DNA of 45,170 bases from contig NW_019091718.1 of assembly GCF_001949145.1 (NCBI RefSeq), positions 96,387 to 141,556 of the forward strand, given 5' to 3'. Made by a program: the position numbers and the translations under genes. Under the pieces are notes generated by a model, which saw only the letters and a program-made list of their open reading frames with translations, was not told the DNA's origin and did not search any database. Shown one piece after another: positions 1-10,900 of the stretch. This DNA is from Acanthaster planci. Taxonomy: Eukaryota > Echinodermata > Asteroidea > Valvatida > Acanthasteridae. Within the stretch, counting starts at the first letter, position 1, and each line of letters opens with the position of its first letter.

Positions 1-2249
1 CCTCTTCTGGAGCAGGATACAGGTCCCCCAATTGGTGGATTGGATCCTGCAATTGGCGGATCATGATCAGATGGGAGTGCAAAAGGTGGATCTGATCCGG
101 CAATTTAACCTGTCAACATCTGTGCGTGCACGAGTGGCGCGAAACTTTTGCAGTCTGATGAACAAAGAAGTATGTTTTTTGGCCAGTAGCTCATATGAAA
201 TTTTTAACGTGCATAGCATGCACAATAAACAACTGCTAAACTATGGGCTAGCAAAATATTTTACCACGCATGCACGATGCATGCATGCCGCAATGTGTAC
301 CTAGCCCTGTCGCAATTTTCGTTATGCATTCATCCGTTTCTTCACCATTTTCATTTGTGTAATTTCATTTGCTTTCCATCAAAAACCATTTCTGTGTTAG
401 CGTATAGCCCGCAGTGTGTAACAGAGTATCAAATATGGAAGCAAAGTTTGAAGAGACAATATACTAGGCTGAACATTCGGTCCGATTCAAGGTCATCACG
501 TTGGTAGAACTCCGTACCCAAAAGACCGCATGGGTCACACCCATGCCACCCCAGGACGCAACACTGCCACAGAGCACGCACTCAGCAAGCTAGTACATGC
601 GCAATACCAAACGTGGTGACCTTTCGGGCTGGACATTTTCGTCCGAAAAGGTGGATCAAGCGTAAGTGGGAACGCGACTTGCAGTTTCATTGCGGTCAGT
701 AGTCCACCTTGTGTGTTAGAGATACTTCAAAATAATTTTTGATTCTGAGCTTTTAATTTTAACTATCAGGAATGACAGAAGTGATGAGGACACTTTTCAT
801 ACTTCTGGCTCGATTAAAGTTCTGGATTGCTACAAAAACTTTTTCACGAATAAAAAGTAACCACACAAAAATCCATTTTACAGCCATGGTACAAGCTGAT
901 TTTCTAATGGAAAATTTCTTAGAGAAAATAGTTCATAAATAAAAATTCCATAACTAATTCCAACAAATAAAACTTGTGTAAAGTGTCACTCAACTTTATC
1001 TGCTGCACAGCAAGCTGCTAACAATACTATCCCCATGCCACGCACTAACAAGCCCATTACATCACATTTCTGTTAAATCAGTATAGTTAAGTTTGTAACG
1101 TACCTGTATTTGTGTGCACTTAACGTGCGATCCCAATTTAGAGAAAAATGTGTTCAATTTTCTGCCAATTTTGAAAACGGATATTCTAATTCATTTGATT
1201 TGCTGTAAAAATATTTGGAATCACACATAGTGGGTGACCTATCACCCTGTAAATTGTTGCCGATTCGTTGCCTCCAGTGATTTTAACAAACTTAAATGTG
1301 AACTAGAAATCTGGCCAAGTCCAAAAAGTTTGAGAACAAAAATATATTTACCTTTCAAATAGAACTTACCTTAGAATGTGAACTGAAGAACAGCACAAAA
1401 AGAAGTAGCTTTAAATTCAAATGATCCAGAATTAGGAAAGATCTTGAACTAGAAAAACGACTCTTGAGTGTCTTGACTTTATTTGCCCGGAAATGCTGTG
1501 GAAATGCCGTCCCCCAAAAAAATTTGAACTTAACTTTTGTTGTGGAAATAAGTATTATAGAAATAATTTCTATTTTCCTGACATTGCATCTGCTTTCTAA
1601 ACCAGAATCAGCACTATGATTAGTATTTTAACTGACACAGACAAACCTAGATCCCAAGGACATGCAGGAAAGGAAAGGAAACAATTTACAACTGACATGA
1701 CTGGTAAACGCTTGGCATGTTTGGCATAGTCTATAGAGCTAGCTACATAAGATTTCTACCCATTTCACCCAGAAGGTTCGACCCCTTAAAGTTAATTAGG
1801 TTGTCAATGTCATTCAAAAAAAGTTGGTCAGCCTCCCCCCAGAGGTTGGACCTTGACATTGGACCCCCTTGAAAACCCCCTCACACAGTTTATTTCACCC
1901 ATCTCATTCATGGACCAAACTTTGTCAAAGCAAAGTAGTATGATAGTAAATCACACAAAGAGCAAAAACTGACTAAATATCTGGTTGGGAAGATGTGGTC
2001 AGACCCCCCACAAAGTACCCCCAACAGCACCCCCACATTTCATTCATGACCCAAACTTGTGCATGTAGTATATGATCTGACAAAATATTAAATTAGGCAG
2101 GTGTGGCCAGACCTCCCCAAAGTGCCACCTAGCCCATCATCTAACTCCCATCTCTTGAATTAATATCTGACAAATAAAGCAATATGGGACTGCACTTCAA
2201 AAAGGAGAAAATATGCTACATTGTGCTGGGTTTATCTCTAACCATCCAG
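1..2249. other. non-coding stretch, no gene recognised
   Basis: I see no protein family, RNA gene or transposon end here. Open frames are short and without recognisable motifs. The sequence is AT-rich with many A/T runs. The only internal structure noticed is the degenerate C-rich tandem repeat near 1827-2150. Confidence 0.6.
1827..2150. repeat. degenerate C-rich tandem repeat, about 3 copies
   Basis: Blocks beginning TGGTCAG or TGGCCAG followed by CCTCCCC-type runs recur near 1827, 2000 and 2106. Each is followed by related text: CATTCATG(G)ACC(C)AAACTT in the first two, then a TCTGACAAA motif in the second and third. Spacing is roughly 105-175 bp, so the units have diverged by indels. No coding role is apparent. 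Confidence 0.4.
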
Positions 2250-2480
2250 GGTACTCTGGCTAGAAATCCTGCCAGATGCTTCAGTCTGCATCATTTATCA
2301 AAGTGGCTTGCCTGCCCAGTGCAACAAGATCCAACAGGTGGACTATCTCCAAGGCCAAGTGGCCTGAGAGTCAGTGGTTGCAAAACACTGAACAATCAGT
2401 GGCATTGTTCAATGGAACTAGCTGCCATTGTCTCAAGAGGGGCAGTTTGTGTAGCTGCTGTTGGTTGCATTCTGCATTAA
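2250..2480 (+). CDS. possible exon of unknown gene (low confidence)
   Basis: A pyrimidine-containing tract ending in CCAG at 2249 is followed by an open frame reading GTLARNPARCFSLHH and later MELAAIVSRGAVCVAAVG, ending in a stop at 2478-2480. An internal CAG|GTGGAC at 2337/2338 could be a donor, which would give an 88 nt exon ending in phase 1. I do not recognise the protein. The phase does not join directly to the exon candidate at 4868, which needs phase 0. It could be a chance open frame. Confidence 0.2.
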   Translation, partial: GTLARNPARCFSLHHLSKWLACPVQQDPTGGLSPRPSGLRVSGCKTLNNQWHCSMELAAIVSRGAVCVAAVGCILH

Positions 2481-2503
2481 AGTGCATTAGTTTTTCCAAC
2501 TGA

Positions 2504-3976
2504 TGCACTGTGCTGCATTTAAGTCACAGTGTCAATTCTAAAGAATGATGGTATAATGAACGTAACCAAATTTCACAGAGGATGTGTGATCGTGTTTTCT
2601 GATTCATACTATGTAAGGTATTCAAGTTATTAGAGTAAAAAGTAAGTTGCCACTCTCAACGAACCTGCAAACTATGATTTCTGGCCCATGGTCTATAATT
2701 CGGATCATCAGTTGTAACCTGTGTTTATGTTTGGTTGATAAGCCATAAGTCTCTGGATGCCAAGGCTTGTGCCTGTGGGTCTGGTGGCTCGCATAAAACA
2801 GGGGAAAAAAACACAAAAATGAGCTAAGAAGCATACATGTAGAGAAAGAGCCCATTTTGCTGACATTGCAGTTGCAAGCATCTGTAGTTTTTGAAAGCAT
2901 CTAATTTCCATCTATGGAGTCCCCTCATAGATAGAGAATTTTTGAGCAACTGCAAGTAAGTTCTCACAGGGATGTGGCTTTAAGAGAGATAAATAAGTTG
3001 TCAACACGCTGCTCTGATTAAATTGTAGCTGCAATTAATGTTTCTAAGACACAGTTTTTCCATGCTTTCCCAGACAACTGAGGGCACTGTTGCTGTGAAG
3101 TCATCTAGGGAAGACGTGGTTCAGTGTATAGGTATTACTGATCAAATTGTGAACCCAGAATTTACCATTTTGATTACTTAACACCCATTCACAATAAGCA
3201 ATTTTTCAACCAATATAAACAATCAGTAAAATTGAAGGTTCCCATGCACCGCACAGTTAATGAATGAGATTTTGGCAACTATGTAGCCCATTATGCACTA
3301 CAAAAAGGCGGAGCTTCATGAAATCCGCTTGATGTTGCATTGCATTGTGAATCGCCCATATTTTTGTTGTAAAATGTTTCATTTTTTGTTGTTAAATGGA
3401 ATAGTCGTAAAAACAATTCAATTGAATTTGTCATATCATTCAATTCAATAAGGAGATTACAGTCAAGAATACTTACAATTTTCTTAGGGCAACCTCCCAA
3501 CAGAAAATGTAACTCTCAATATGCATCTCGTGGTAAAGCATGTCATCCCGTGGACCTCAAGCAGGAAAGTTGGCCTTAGATTCCAAGGCTAACAGGGTGG
3601 GGAGTATGTTCATGCCAGATAGAACAGTGTCAAATCAGGCATCAAATTGACAAGTGGAAATCTTGAAAAAAACAAAATTTATTTATATGTACCATAAAGC
3701 ATCACATTTCAATCAATTTAAAAGTGATCAAAAAGTGCTTAACAAAGTCACTTAGTAAACTGACGGATATAATCTGAAGGTTTGCATAGTTGAGGTGATA
3801 ATATGAAACATGTTTGCAGTTGTACATGTTTCCCTTGTGAGTTGTGTGGTTCTGAGACAGTTAACCTGTATCTGGTTCTTTCGAATCACAACACTCTCTT
3901 GGTCTTGTTTTGCCATATGGTAAAGATTACATTTCTGAAGCAAGCCCTCTGACCCTTGTTTACGTTATTCACCAAT
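2504..3976. other. non-coding stretch
   Basis: No coding block with splice signals and no element end was recognised. Open frames in this interval are short and of low complexity. Confidence 0.5.
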
Positions 3977-4165
3977 TTAACCCCCTCCATACAGAGGACT
4001 GCTACTACCCTCCATTGTGTGAGGATTAGTGCATACCACACATACAGTCTATTCACCATGCAGCTGCTGGTTCAATGGGGCCTGCTGCTGGACAAAGCCC
4101 CTCCATTCATGGCATGCCACAGCCCAGCAGTCCCGGTCAAAATAATCCTGCCATGAAGGGGTTAA
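3977..4165. mobile_element. piggyBac-like MITE, about 181 bp plus TTAA on both sides
   Basis: TTAA at 3977-3980 is followed by CCCCCTCCATACAGAGGA. The other end reads CCATGAAGGGG and then TTAA at 4162-4165, so its reverse complement begins CCCCTTCATGG. Exact TTAA duplication plus CCC-starting imperfect inverted ends is the hallmark of piggyBac insertions. The 181 bp interior has no transposase, so this is a non-autonomous element. A piggyBac transposase remnant lies at 40.5 kb, but nothing here shows that it mobilised this copy. The inverted ends match over only about 12 of 16 positions. Confidence 0.5.
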
Positions 4166-4867
4166 AAGTGCATTTTTTAAAGCCTAATATCAGTGAAGTA
4201 CATGTCCCGTTTGGTAGAACTTCGCAGATAGCTAGAAAGGGAAGGGTTCGCGATAGAAATCGATTTTATCTGATGCTGGTATCGTTATATGATATTAAGT
4301 CATATCACATGTATCGAGATGACATGGATAATAAACTTTCCATTGCTCAATTTCCACATTCGGTCATTATCTCACAAGTTTATCCAATGATTTTTTTTGA
4401 AAACAACGGTATTCTCTCATTCTTGGTATTTCTTTGCATGTTGATTTCCACTTTTGCACAACTTCGATTGTACTGACCATCAACAATCGTTAACAGACTT
4501 GTGAAGTGTAGGTCCAATACAAGAGTTGCGAATTTACCTGATCAATCTAAAATGAGGAAATGTTAGTAGATCAAATGGGGAGATAAAATACAGGTGAAAT
4601 GAACAATCCCTTTATAACATTTTTAAAAAGTACTTATAATATACTTTCAGATGAAGGAAAATACATGTATATGCATCTTGGTGTTAATACATGTATGTTG
4701 ACAGAAAACCACACATTTTGGAGGCCACAATTGAATCACCATTTTTTATTTTCCAACCGGAAAGCCATTGTTGCTGCTGTACAGAATATGATACTTAAAA
4801 GGGAAGGTTCACAATCTCGCCCTAATGTGACACTAACGTACCTCTCTATGTGTTATTTCTTCTTAAG
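4166..4867. other. non-coding stretch
   Basis: One open frame (4075-4476) runs from the MITE into unique sequence and has no recognisable domain. I treat it as chance. No other feature was seen before the splice acceptor at 4867. Confidence 0.45.
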
Positions 4868-5026
4868 ATCTGCCTGAATCATGATAGCATGTGGCAATGT
4901 GTTGAGGGTGCTGTAATGGCTATCAGCCTGTTACTGAAACGTTGCCAGTGGATTGGTGTACTGCCTACCAGTACCATGGAAGAGTATATGCCTTCACCAG
5001 GAAGCAAAAGCCAATACTATCTGAAG
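4868..5026 (+). CDS. putative internal exon of an unidentified host gene
   Basis: The acceptor tract TTATTTCTTCTTAAG ends at 4867 and a strong donor AAG|GTAAGG follows 5026. The 159 nt between them are open in one frame (phase 0 in, phase 0 out) and read ICLNHDSMWQCVEG, AVMAISLLLKRCQW, then IGVLPTSTMEEYMPSPGSKS. The block is rich in Leu, Ile and Cys and has a protein-like composition, suggesting an alpha-helical repeat protein. I do not recognise the family. The next compatible exon candidate is at 17366, which would imply an intron of about 12 kb filled with transposon remnants. The splice signals are good, but there is no homology support. Confidence 0.45.
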
Positions 5027-5279
5027 GTAAGGATAGGTTTGAGTAACAGTTGCTTTGAGTTTCCAATAACATTTGAAAATCTGCACAATAAGGTCAGTAT
5101 TGTGAAAACAAGTGTGGAAACTCCTGTACATTCTGTATACATGTATATGTATTTGTGAAAAGAGTCATGCCTAATTATAGTCTGCACTGTGGTAGCTCGG
5201 CAAAAATTTATTTCGCTTGTTACATACAAACAATTATGGTTTAACAAGCATCATCGCGGCATATGCAAACAAGTACGAT

Positions 5280-5420
5280 TCCTTGCCAAATGCAAGGTTC
5301 AAGACACTGAAAAGCCTTGAAACAATGAGGTTGTATTCCACAATTTACATACAGTTCCTTGCAAAATGCAAGGTTCAAGACCACTGCCTTGAAACAAAGA
5401 AGTTGTATAGATATCTACAA
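5280..5420. repeat. local direct duplication, about 70 bp unit
   Basis: TTGCCAAATGCAAGGTTCAAG near 5282 and TTGCAAAATGCAAGGTTCAAG near 5358 each begin a block that continues with CCTTGAAACAA, then (A)GGTTGTAT or (A)GTTGTAT. The two blocks lie in direct orientation about 75 bp apart and have diverged slightly. No coding function is visible. Confidence 0.55.
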
Positions 5421-5479
5421 TATGCACTTGTCTCTCTGATATACTTCAATTTGACAATGTGTTCATCAGCACAAACAAG

Positions 5480-5612
5480 AGCCCATGGAGGGAAGCTCAT
5501 CCATGAAAAGCGGGCATGTGCCAGCACCCCCAGTGATAGTCGTTTATCCGTCGGCACTGACCCACCCCCAAAACCCAACAGACTGGCCCATGCCACCTCT
5601 CCTCCATGGGCT
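5480..5612. repeat. short inverted-repeat element, possible MITE
   Basis: AGCCCATGGAGG starts at 5480 and its reverse complement ends at 5612. The match extends imperfectly inwards (GGAAG against GAGAG). The 133 bp unit is C-rich, unlike the flanking AT-rich DNA. No clear target-site duplication was found, so it may be a small DNA-transposon derivative or a chance inverted repeat. Confidence 0.35.
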
Positions 5613-5631
5613 TAAACTATCGAAACCTCCA

Positions 5632-5671
5632 TTCTCTTTTTTTTTCCTTTTTTTTTTCCTTTTTTTTTTTT
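5632..5671. repeat. polypyrimidine tract (T runs with CC interruptions)
   Basis: Three runs of T separated by CC make a 40 bp pure pyrimidine tract immediately downstream of the inverted-repeat unit. It is simple sequence of no assigned function. Confidence 0.8.
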
Positions 5672-5672
5672 G

Positions 5673-6659
5673 GGCCTGTGTAATACTTCCCGTTTCTTTG
5701 GTTCACATCTTTGAGCCATCTGATCTAAAGGCATACATGACTTGACTTGGTTAACACTCAAAACACGGATATATCAGCACTGAAGGAGTGCAGGTATACC
5801 TCTACTTGGTCAAAACGCAAACACATGTGGCAATACTTTTTTTTTTTTATCTAGCCAGCCATCTCCTGCTGGACTTCCTGAGCATGGACATCAGCATTAA
5901 CCATGTACACCAACCAGCATTACTTCGAATACTTGAATGTATTATGTCTGTTTTAGTTTACTCAGATTGGTCTGTCCTGCCTGCCTGGCAGTAAATAAGC
6001 CTATATTTGGACATTAACCTTCCTCCATAAGAGCTGCCTCAAGTCATGTCCCATATAACCACATATCTATGCATCCTGACGGTTAACATTATTTGCACAT
6101 GTACCATAATAATATCTTTATATGTCTGTACATATACATGTCGTTTCACCACTCTGAAACACAATTTCTGCCCACTCCATCATGTGCTAATCGGTAATAT
6201 ATATATTTTTGGGCGGATATGGGGAAATCCAGTGTCATCAGACTTACTGATATTATCCGAGGTAATGATGACTAGTCACAATGTAGATTCATCATAAATC
6301 ACCTTTTTGGTATTGTCATCCACTTGGAAAGCTGCTCCGAAGTCTTTGATTAGACGTTCGACCCCTCTGAGATAAGTTCCGACTGACAGAGAGCTTTTTG
6401 CAATACTGAACTGATACTGTGGGAGGGGTTGACTGTTTACATGGCAAAATAAAGGACTGGTTGAACATGTATGCTAATATGGCCTGTACGGGGCGTGGCC
6501 CCGCTACATATGCTGGGATACGAAGGGTCGTTGACTGCCCTTGTTGATCAGTTTTCGGAATAACGAATACAAAGTAACAAGGTAGGGCTAGTTGCCCAGT
6601 TAATGTCTGTAATGGCCAACACTTGGTCTGTTACCCCCCTCCCCTTTTGCTGTGACATG
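5673..6659. other. non-coding stretch
   Basis: No domain-bearing frame, RNA gene or element terminus was recognised. The hairpin GGGGCGTGGCCCC near 6490 is short and unremarkable. Confidence 0.5.
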
Positions 6660-6667
6660 GAATTCCC

Positions 6668-7155
6668 CTATCCTCCAAAATTCAAACTACGCCAAAAGGA
6701 ACACAGCTCGGAATAGCTTTGCTTCGAAAGCAGTGGAGCACACTGCATGCAAAGTGGTGCCCTCTTGTTTCTCCTGTGACCTTCTAACATTCGTTTGACT
6801 AAAAAATGTTGGGTCAGGTCATTCCAATTATAACTTCTGTGTAACAGGGCCAGAGCTGACACGTGCAAGCCAATAGAGGACGGTGCCGAGCTGCAATTAA
6901 TGCTATGGCGTGCTGTGTTGTGGCATGCTAGACTGGGTCTAGTTCAGATTGGAGGCAAAATTCCTCAAATGTATTAACTGCTGGCTGGTATGCTTCTGAG
7001 GTGCCGGGTGCCAATGACCCCGACAACAGCCTGTGGTTTCTTGTGCTAAATCGTCCATAGCCAGTTGGGTAAAAAGGACGGCTCTGATTTGGCATGTGGT
7101 GCAGCACTTTTGAACCTGTGTAACTGCAAATGAGACAACGAATCAGAAGTAGCAT
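6668..7155 (-). pseudogene. tyrosine recombinase N-terminal domain remnant
   Basis: Minus-strand 6928-7155 contains LLSGSLAPGTSEAYQPAVNT followed by FEEFC, the usual opening of the SAM-like DNA-binding domain of YR retroelement recombinases. After a gap with a stop at the end of the first block, 6668-6868 continues with YNWNDLTQHFLVKRMLEGHR, also characteristic of that domain. The catalytic R-H-R-Y core is absent because the copy ends here. In an intact element this enzyme would integrate the circular cDNA. The pieces lie in different frames, so this is a relic. Confidence 0.65.
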
Positions 7156-7337
7156 TTTGCTTTATCCCCACAAGCGTAGCCTTAAAAGAGATGTTATGTC
7201 ACAAACACGAGCACAGAATGTCTGACTAGTGACATGATCTTTGGGCACCTTGACATTTGCTTACTGATTATGTGTCCAGCTGACATGTTGTCAGTAAAGA
7301 AGACAACTTGTTTCCCTGCTAATTCTTTGCCCCAAAT

Positions 7338-7910
7338 TTAGACTGCTTCCACTCCTGGAAACATCTCTTTCCACACAATGGAATATGACCCATTGAACCA
7401 TTTCCCTTGAAAGAAGCCGCCATAGCCAATACTCCCACTTGCGTCAGTAAAGAACTCAATTTTGTGATTAGTTGTCCAGCACTGAGTCAAGATTTTTGCT
7501 GTCCTATTAAAGGATTCTAGGAACTTCAACCACTTTCCCAGGTCTGCCTTGGTGCCTTCTGATAGTTGTATTTGTTTGTCAGTTGCCTTTAAGCATGTCT
7601 TTAAGCCGCAGAAAGGCCCAATCCGGTTTGACTGCACGACAGATAAAGCTCAAAGACCCAATTACTGATTGCACCTCCCAGACCGCTGAAGAGTCCCTGT
7701 TCTTTGCTTTTTTAATCTTCTGTCTGATATCCCTTAGTTTTCCCAGTGAAACTTGAATTTTCATATGGATGGCATCAATTTCTAGCCCTAAATAAATCAG
7801 ATACCGAGGAACTCGTAGATGGCCTTGATTTTACCAACAGCAACCTGCATGAGCCAACCTGGCTATCCCTTCTTCCTACATATAGAAAGTTGTCCATGAA
7901 ATGAATAATC
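7338..7910 (-). pseudogene. reverse transcriptase / RNase H remnant of the YR retroelement
   Basis: At 7874-7903 (minus) the frame reads HFMDNFLYVG, matching the RT active-site motif F-M-D-D-F-L-F-V-G of this family except that the second Asp is Asn. A frameshift near 7800 leads to YLIYLGLEIDAIHMKIQVSL and then a thumb-like segment GSLSFICRAVKP. A second shift near 7620 enters the RNase H block with IEFFTDASGSIGYGGFFQGK, which contains the first catalytic Asp (TDAS), and W-F-N-G-S-Y. This part would copy the RNA intermediate and degrade the RNA strand. The lost Asp and the shifts make it non-functional. The family assignment rests on motif order and wording typical of DIRS/Ngaro pol. Confidence 0.75.
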
Positions 7911-10900
7911 CCGGCTGAGTGAGTGTTTCTCCTAACTAGGAACTCTACAAACAGGGTTCGACCTTAACACTGGTCCGCTAGCCAAATTTGAGTAAAAACC
8001 ACGGTGGTCTAGCGAAAGCCCTTGTCTGGGTAGTCCGGCGGTCCAGTAAAACAATATTCTGAAATAAGCGGTGAAATAGTTTATTGTGTTGCATGCCCTC
8101 TAGCTGCTGCTGGTTTTTTAACCAAATAAAAAAGAATTTTTTTGCAACCAAGAATAGTTCGGTCCTTAGCACCAGTCTAGCAGAATTAATGCTGAAGACT
8201 AAGAAGGCGGCGGCAGTAAATCATCTGAAGCTTCTGCCCGCAACGCCTTTGCGGCACGATCACACTTAAGGGCCATTTACTGTACAGTACTACCCTATGT
8301 GGCCGGTACGACTCAACAACGCCATGACTTGATGTTGGTTCTGCATGCAAGATCTAAATCAGCACGTGCTTTCATACATTGCATCTTAGAGGTACATGTA
8401 AGTCATGAATATTTTCATTTCAATTTATGGGGGTTGGCCACAAAATTTGTTTCTATTCGGCTTTCCCCGAAGATACCTCCAAAACAGTAGTGTAACTGCG
8501 CGCTCAGCTCTGAATGTAGCTGCCGGCCACTTTTGAAAGAAATACCTCGAACTGGAAATGATCACTCCCAAATTTGAGATTTATAGAAATATTTCTATGA
8601 TCCCTCCTGATTATGGAATATCTTATTGTAAACACCCTGTGGGATCACAAAATATTAATGAGCTCACATGCAGAAATACAACCATTTGGTGGAATGCACC
8701 CCATGGGTACTGGACACAGTCTAGAACGAACATGTACTGAATGTGCATTTTGCCGGGCGTACATGTACATGTACATATGCATGTGCGTGTACATGTGCAT
8801 ACTGCATAAAACGTACATGGGATCATAAACTGTTCAAAATGATATGTTTTTTTTTCTGTCTATTGGATTGTGAATAAAACGATCCATTTTCAGCAGGTAA
8901 CTACTTTGTTTGTTTAATTTGCTTGAGTAGAGTTATACTCATGAATATTCTAGAAATTCCAATTCCCATGACCATTTATGACTACTCATCAACAATTAAA
9001 CAACAGTCAGCACCGAGTGCACACTGTTATGCATGATGTTGGACCAGAAAACACTAGTGCCAAAAAAGAAAGTTGAAATTTGGGGGAAGACGCTGACTAG
9101 TGAAAATACTTGTGTACTAGTAAAAAGTTGTTGATTGAGTATCCCTGAGGATAAGAAAGATCATGAATCATGCAGAATTCCCCTGGTACATGTTTTGGCA
9201 CAACCCAACTGGGTTTAGCCTTAACCACTTGCCGCCGGGGTTTCCGGTATCGGAAACATATTCTTTATTCGCGTGGCCTGGGTCTCGGAAATCGGACAAA
9301 GGGAACTGGCCTTGTAACAAAAGACCATACTCGTAACAAAAGACTAGGCTAATGGGAATTATCAACATTTTTTCAATATACAGTATACCACAGTTTGGGG
9401 GATTTTAGGCGCCATTGCGAAATTAACTAAGTGTTCTTCCGTGGTTTGTTGACGTTCTCGCCCAATCTAACTATTGTTGACATGGTAGTACCGTTGCTAA
9501 GCAATGTGGCTCCAAAATCAGCACCTTGATTGATCCACAAAAATGTTGGGGCATTCCAGACATCGCAACTGGCCAATCTACACTTGGAGCAAGACCCAAG
9601 ATGATATTTTGTTGATCGCCTTTTGTAAAGATTTTGTGGTTTCCTTGATCATTGTTTAGTCTTTCCCCAAGACCCCAGTGCTAAATGGCAGATCGTGCAT
9701 AATGGGTCCTCTTTATGATAAGCATTCTGTTTAGCAAGTCCAAAATTGTGGAAGGGTGTTCTACAAATATAATCACTGATACCCGGAACTGAGACTGATA
9801 TCTTGACAGCCGCGCGCTCGCGTGAAATTCCCACACTTTTTCCTTGGCAATGGCCCAAATCTGCTTTAAATGACTGTTTGCTGAATACAGGTTGAACATG
9901 TAAAAGGCAAAATGGAGCCCAAAAACTGGTTTTGAAAGGGTTTTGTTACGTAGTCTTGTCGTGCTCCTCAGTAACTTTTCGTGCTGCAAACAAACCGTTG
10001 AACCGAACCAAAGATCATTGAACATGATACTTTCAAACCAAACCAAACTTGATTAAAAAAAGCCAACACACCACGAAAAATAGATAGTGAGTTTGACAAA
10101 TTTGACACCGCAAACCTCGGCACACGTACATGTTTGGACATACGATGGCCCGCATCACATGATTGTTGTAAAACACACTAGGTGAGAATTCACTAATAAT
10201 TAACAGAGAAGATGCAATGTACGGCATTTCCGCGGCTCAACAATGCTACATTCTCACTACCTTAGATTATGCTTATGTATATTCAGACAACATCATGTAC
10301 ATCAATCTCAAAAAGCCCCCTCTTCATGTTCCATATAAGGCCAGTGATGTCATAAATAGCCGTAAAAGATGATGACTGGATGCATGTTGATCGTAGTAGG
10401 ACTCATGCTCAATCTTAAGGCTACCCCGGAGAGAAGCCAATGTTGCTGGGCGGACCAGCGCGCGTGCAACCAGATTTTGTGAGCGAGGTGGCCTTTAAAC
10501 TTGTCTTTTGTTTGGTGAAGTTGTTGTATGTATACGTTGTGACAGCATTTTCAAGATTCCTAGTAGTTGTTCCAAAATTTCAAATGACAGAATGCCGTTA
10601 TCCATAAATCACAAATGTTGATATGTGTATATGACCGCGAACCGAACCAAGCTAAACCATAGTGCTTGAAGCATTGGTAAATTTCCACCTCCTCTTTGTT
10701 TAGAGGCAGAATCCTTGTTTCTGTTATATTTTAAATCATACAATTTCCTGTGAACTTCAAATGATGTTGTCTATATATTTTTAAGTATAACTGAATGGGA
10801 TATCGATGATGAATTATCTCCTTCCCGGCCCAAGCTCTAAAGAGGATTTTGTAAAAAAGCGTTGCGTCATGACTGCTGATCATAATTGTTACGAACTACT

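Larger units (their letters stand above)
6660..7910 (-). mobile_element. decayed DIRS/Ngaro-type tyrosine-recombinase retroelement fragment
   Basis: Read on the minus strand, the order is reverse transcriptase (palm and thumb), RNase H, then the N-terminal part of a tyrosine recombinase. This is the pol order of DIRS/Ngaro-like retrotransposons. The frames are broken and no catalytic recombinase core is present, so the copy is truncated at its low-coordinate end. No terminal repeats were identified. The proteins differ clearly from those of the DIRS1-like element at 12.9-15.2 kb, so the two belong to different lineages. Confidence 0.75.

Noticed and set aside
4075-4476. 133-codon open frame
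   Set aside because: It begins inside the piggyBac-like MITE and runs into AT-rich sequence, with no domain and no splice context.
7945-8275. hAT-like MITE suggested by GGTTCGACCTTAACACTGG near 7954
   Set aside because: I could not find the inverted partner or an 8 bp duplication, so there is no structural support.
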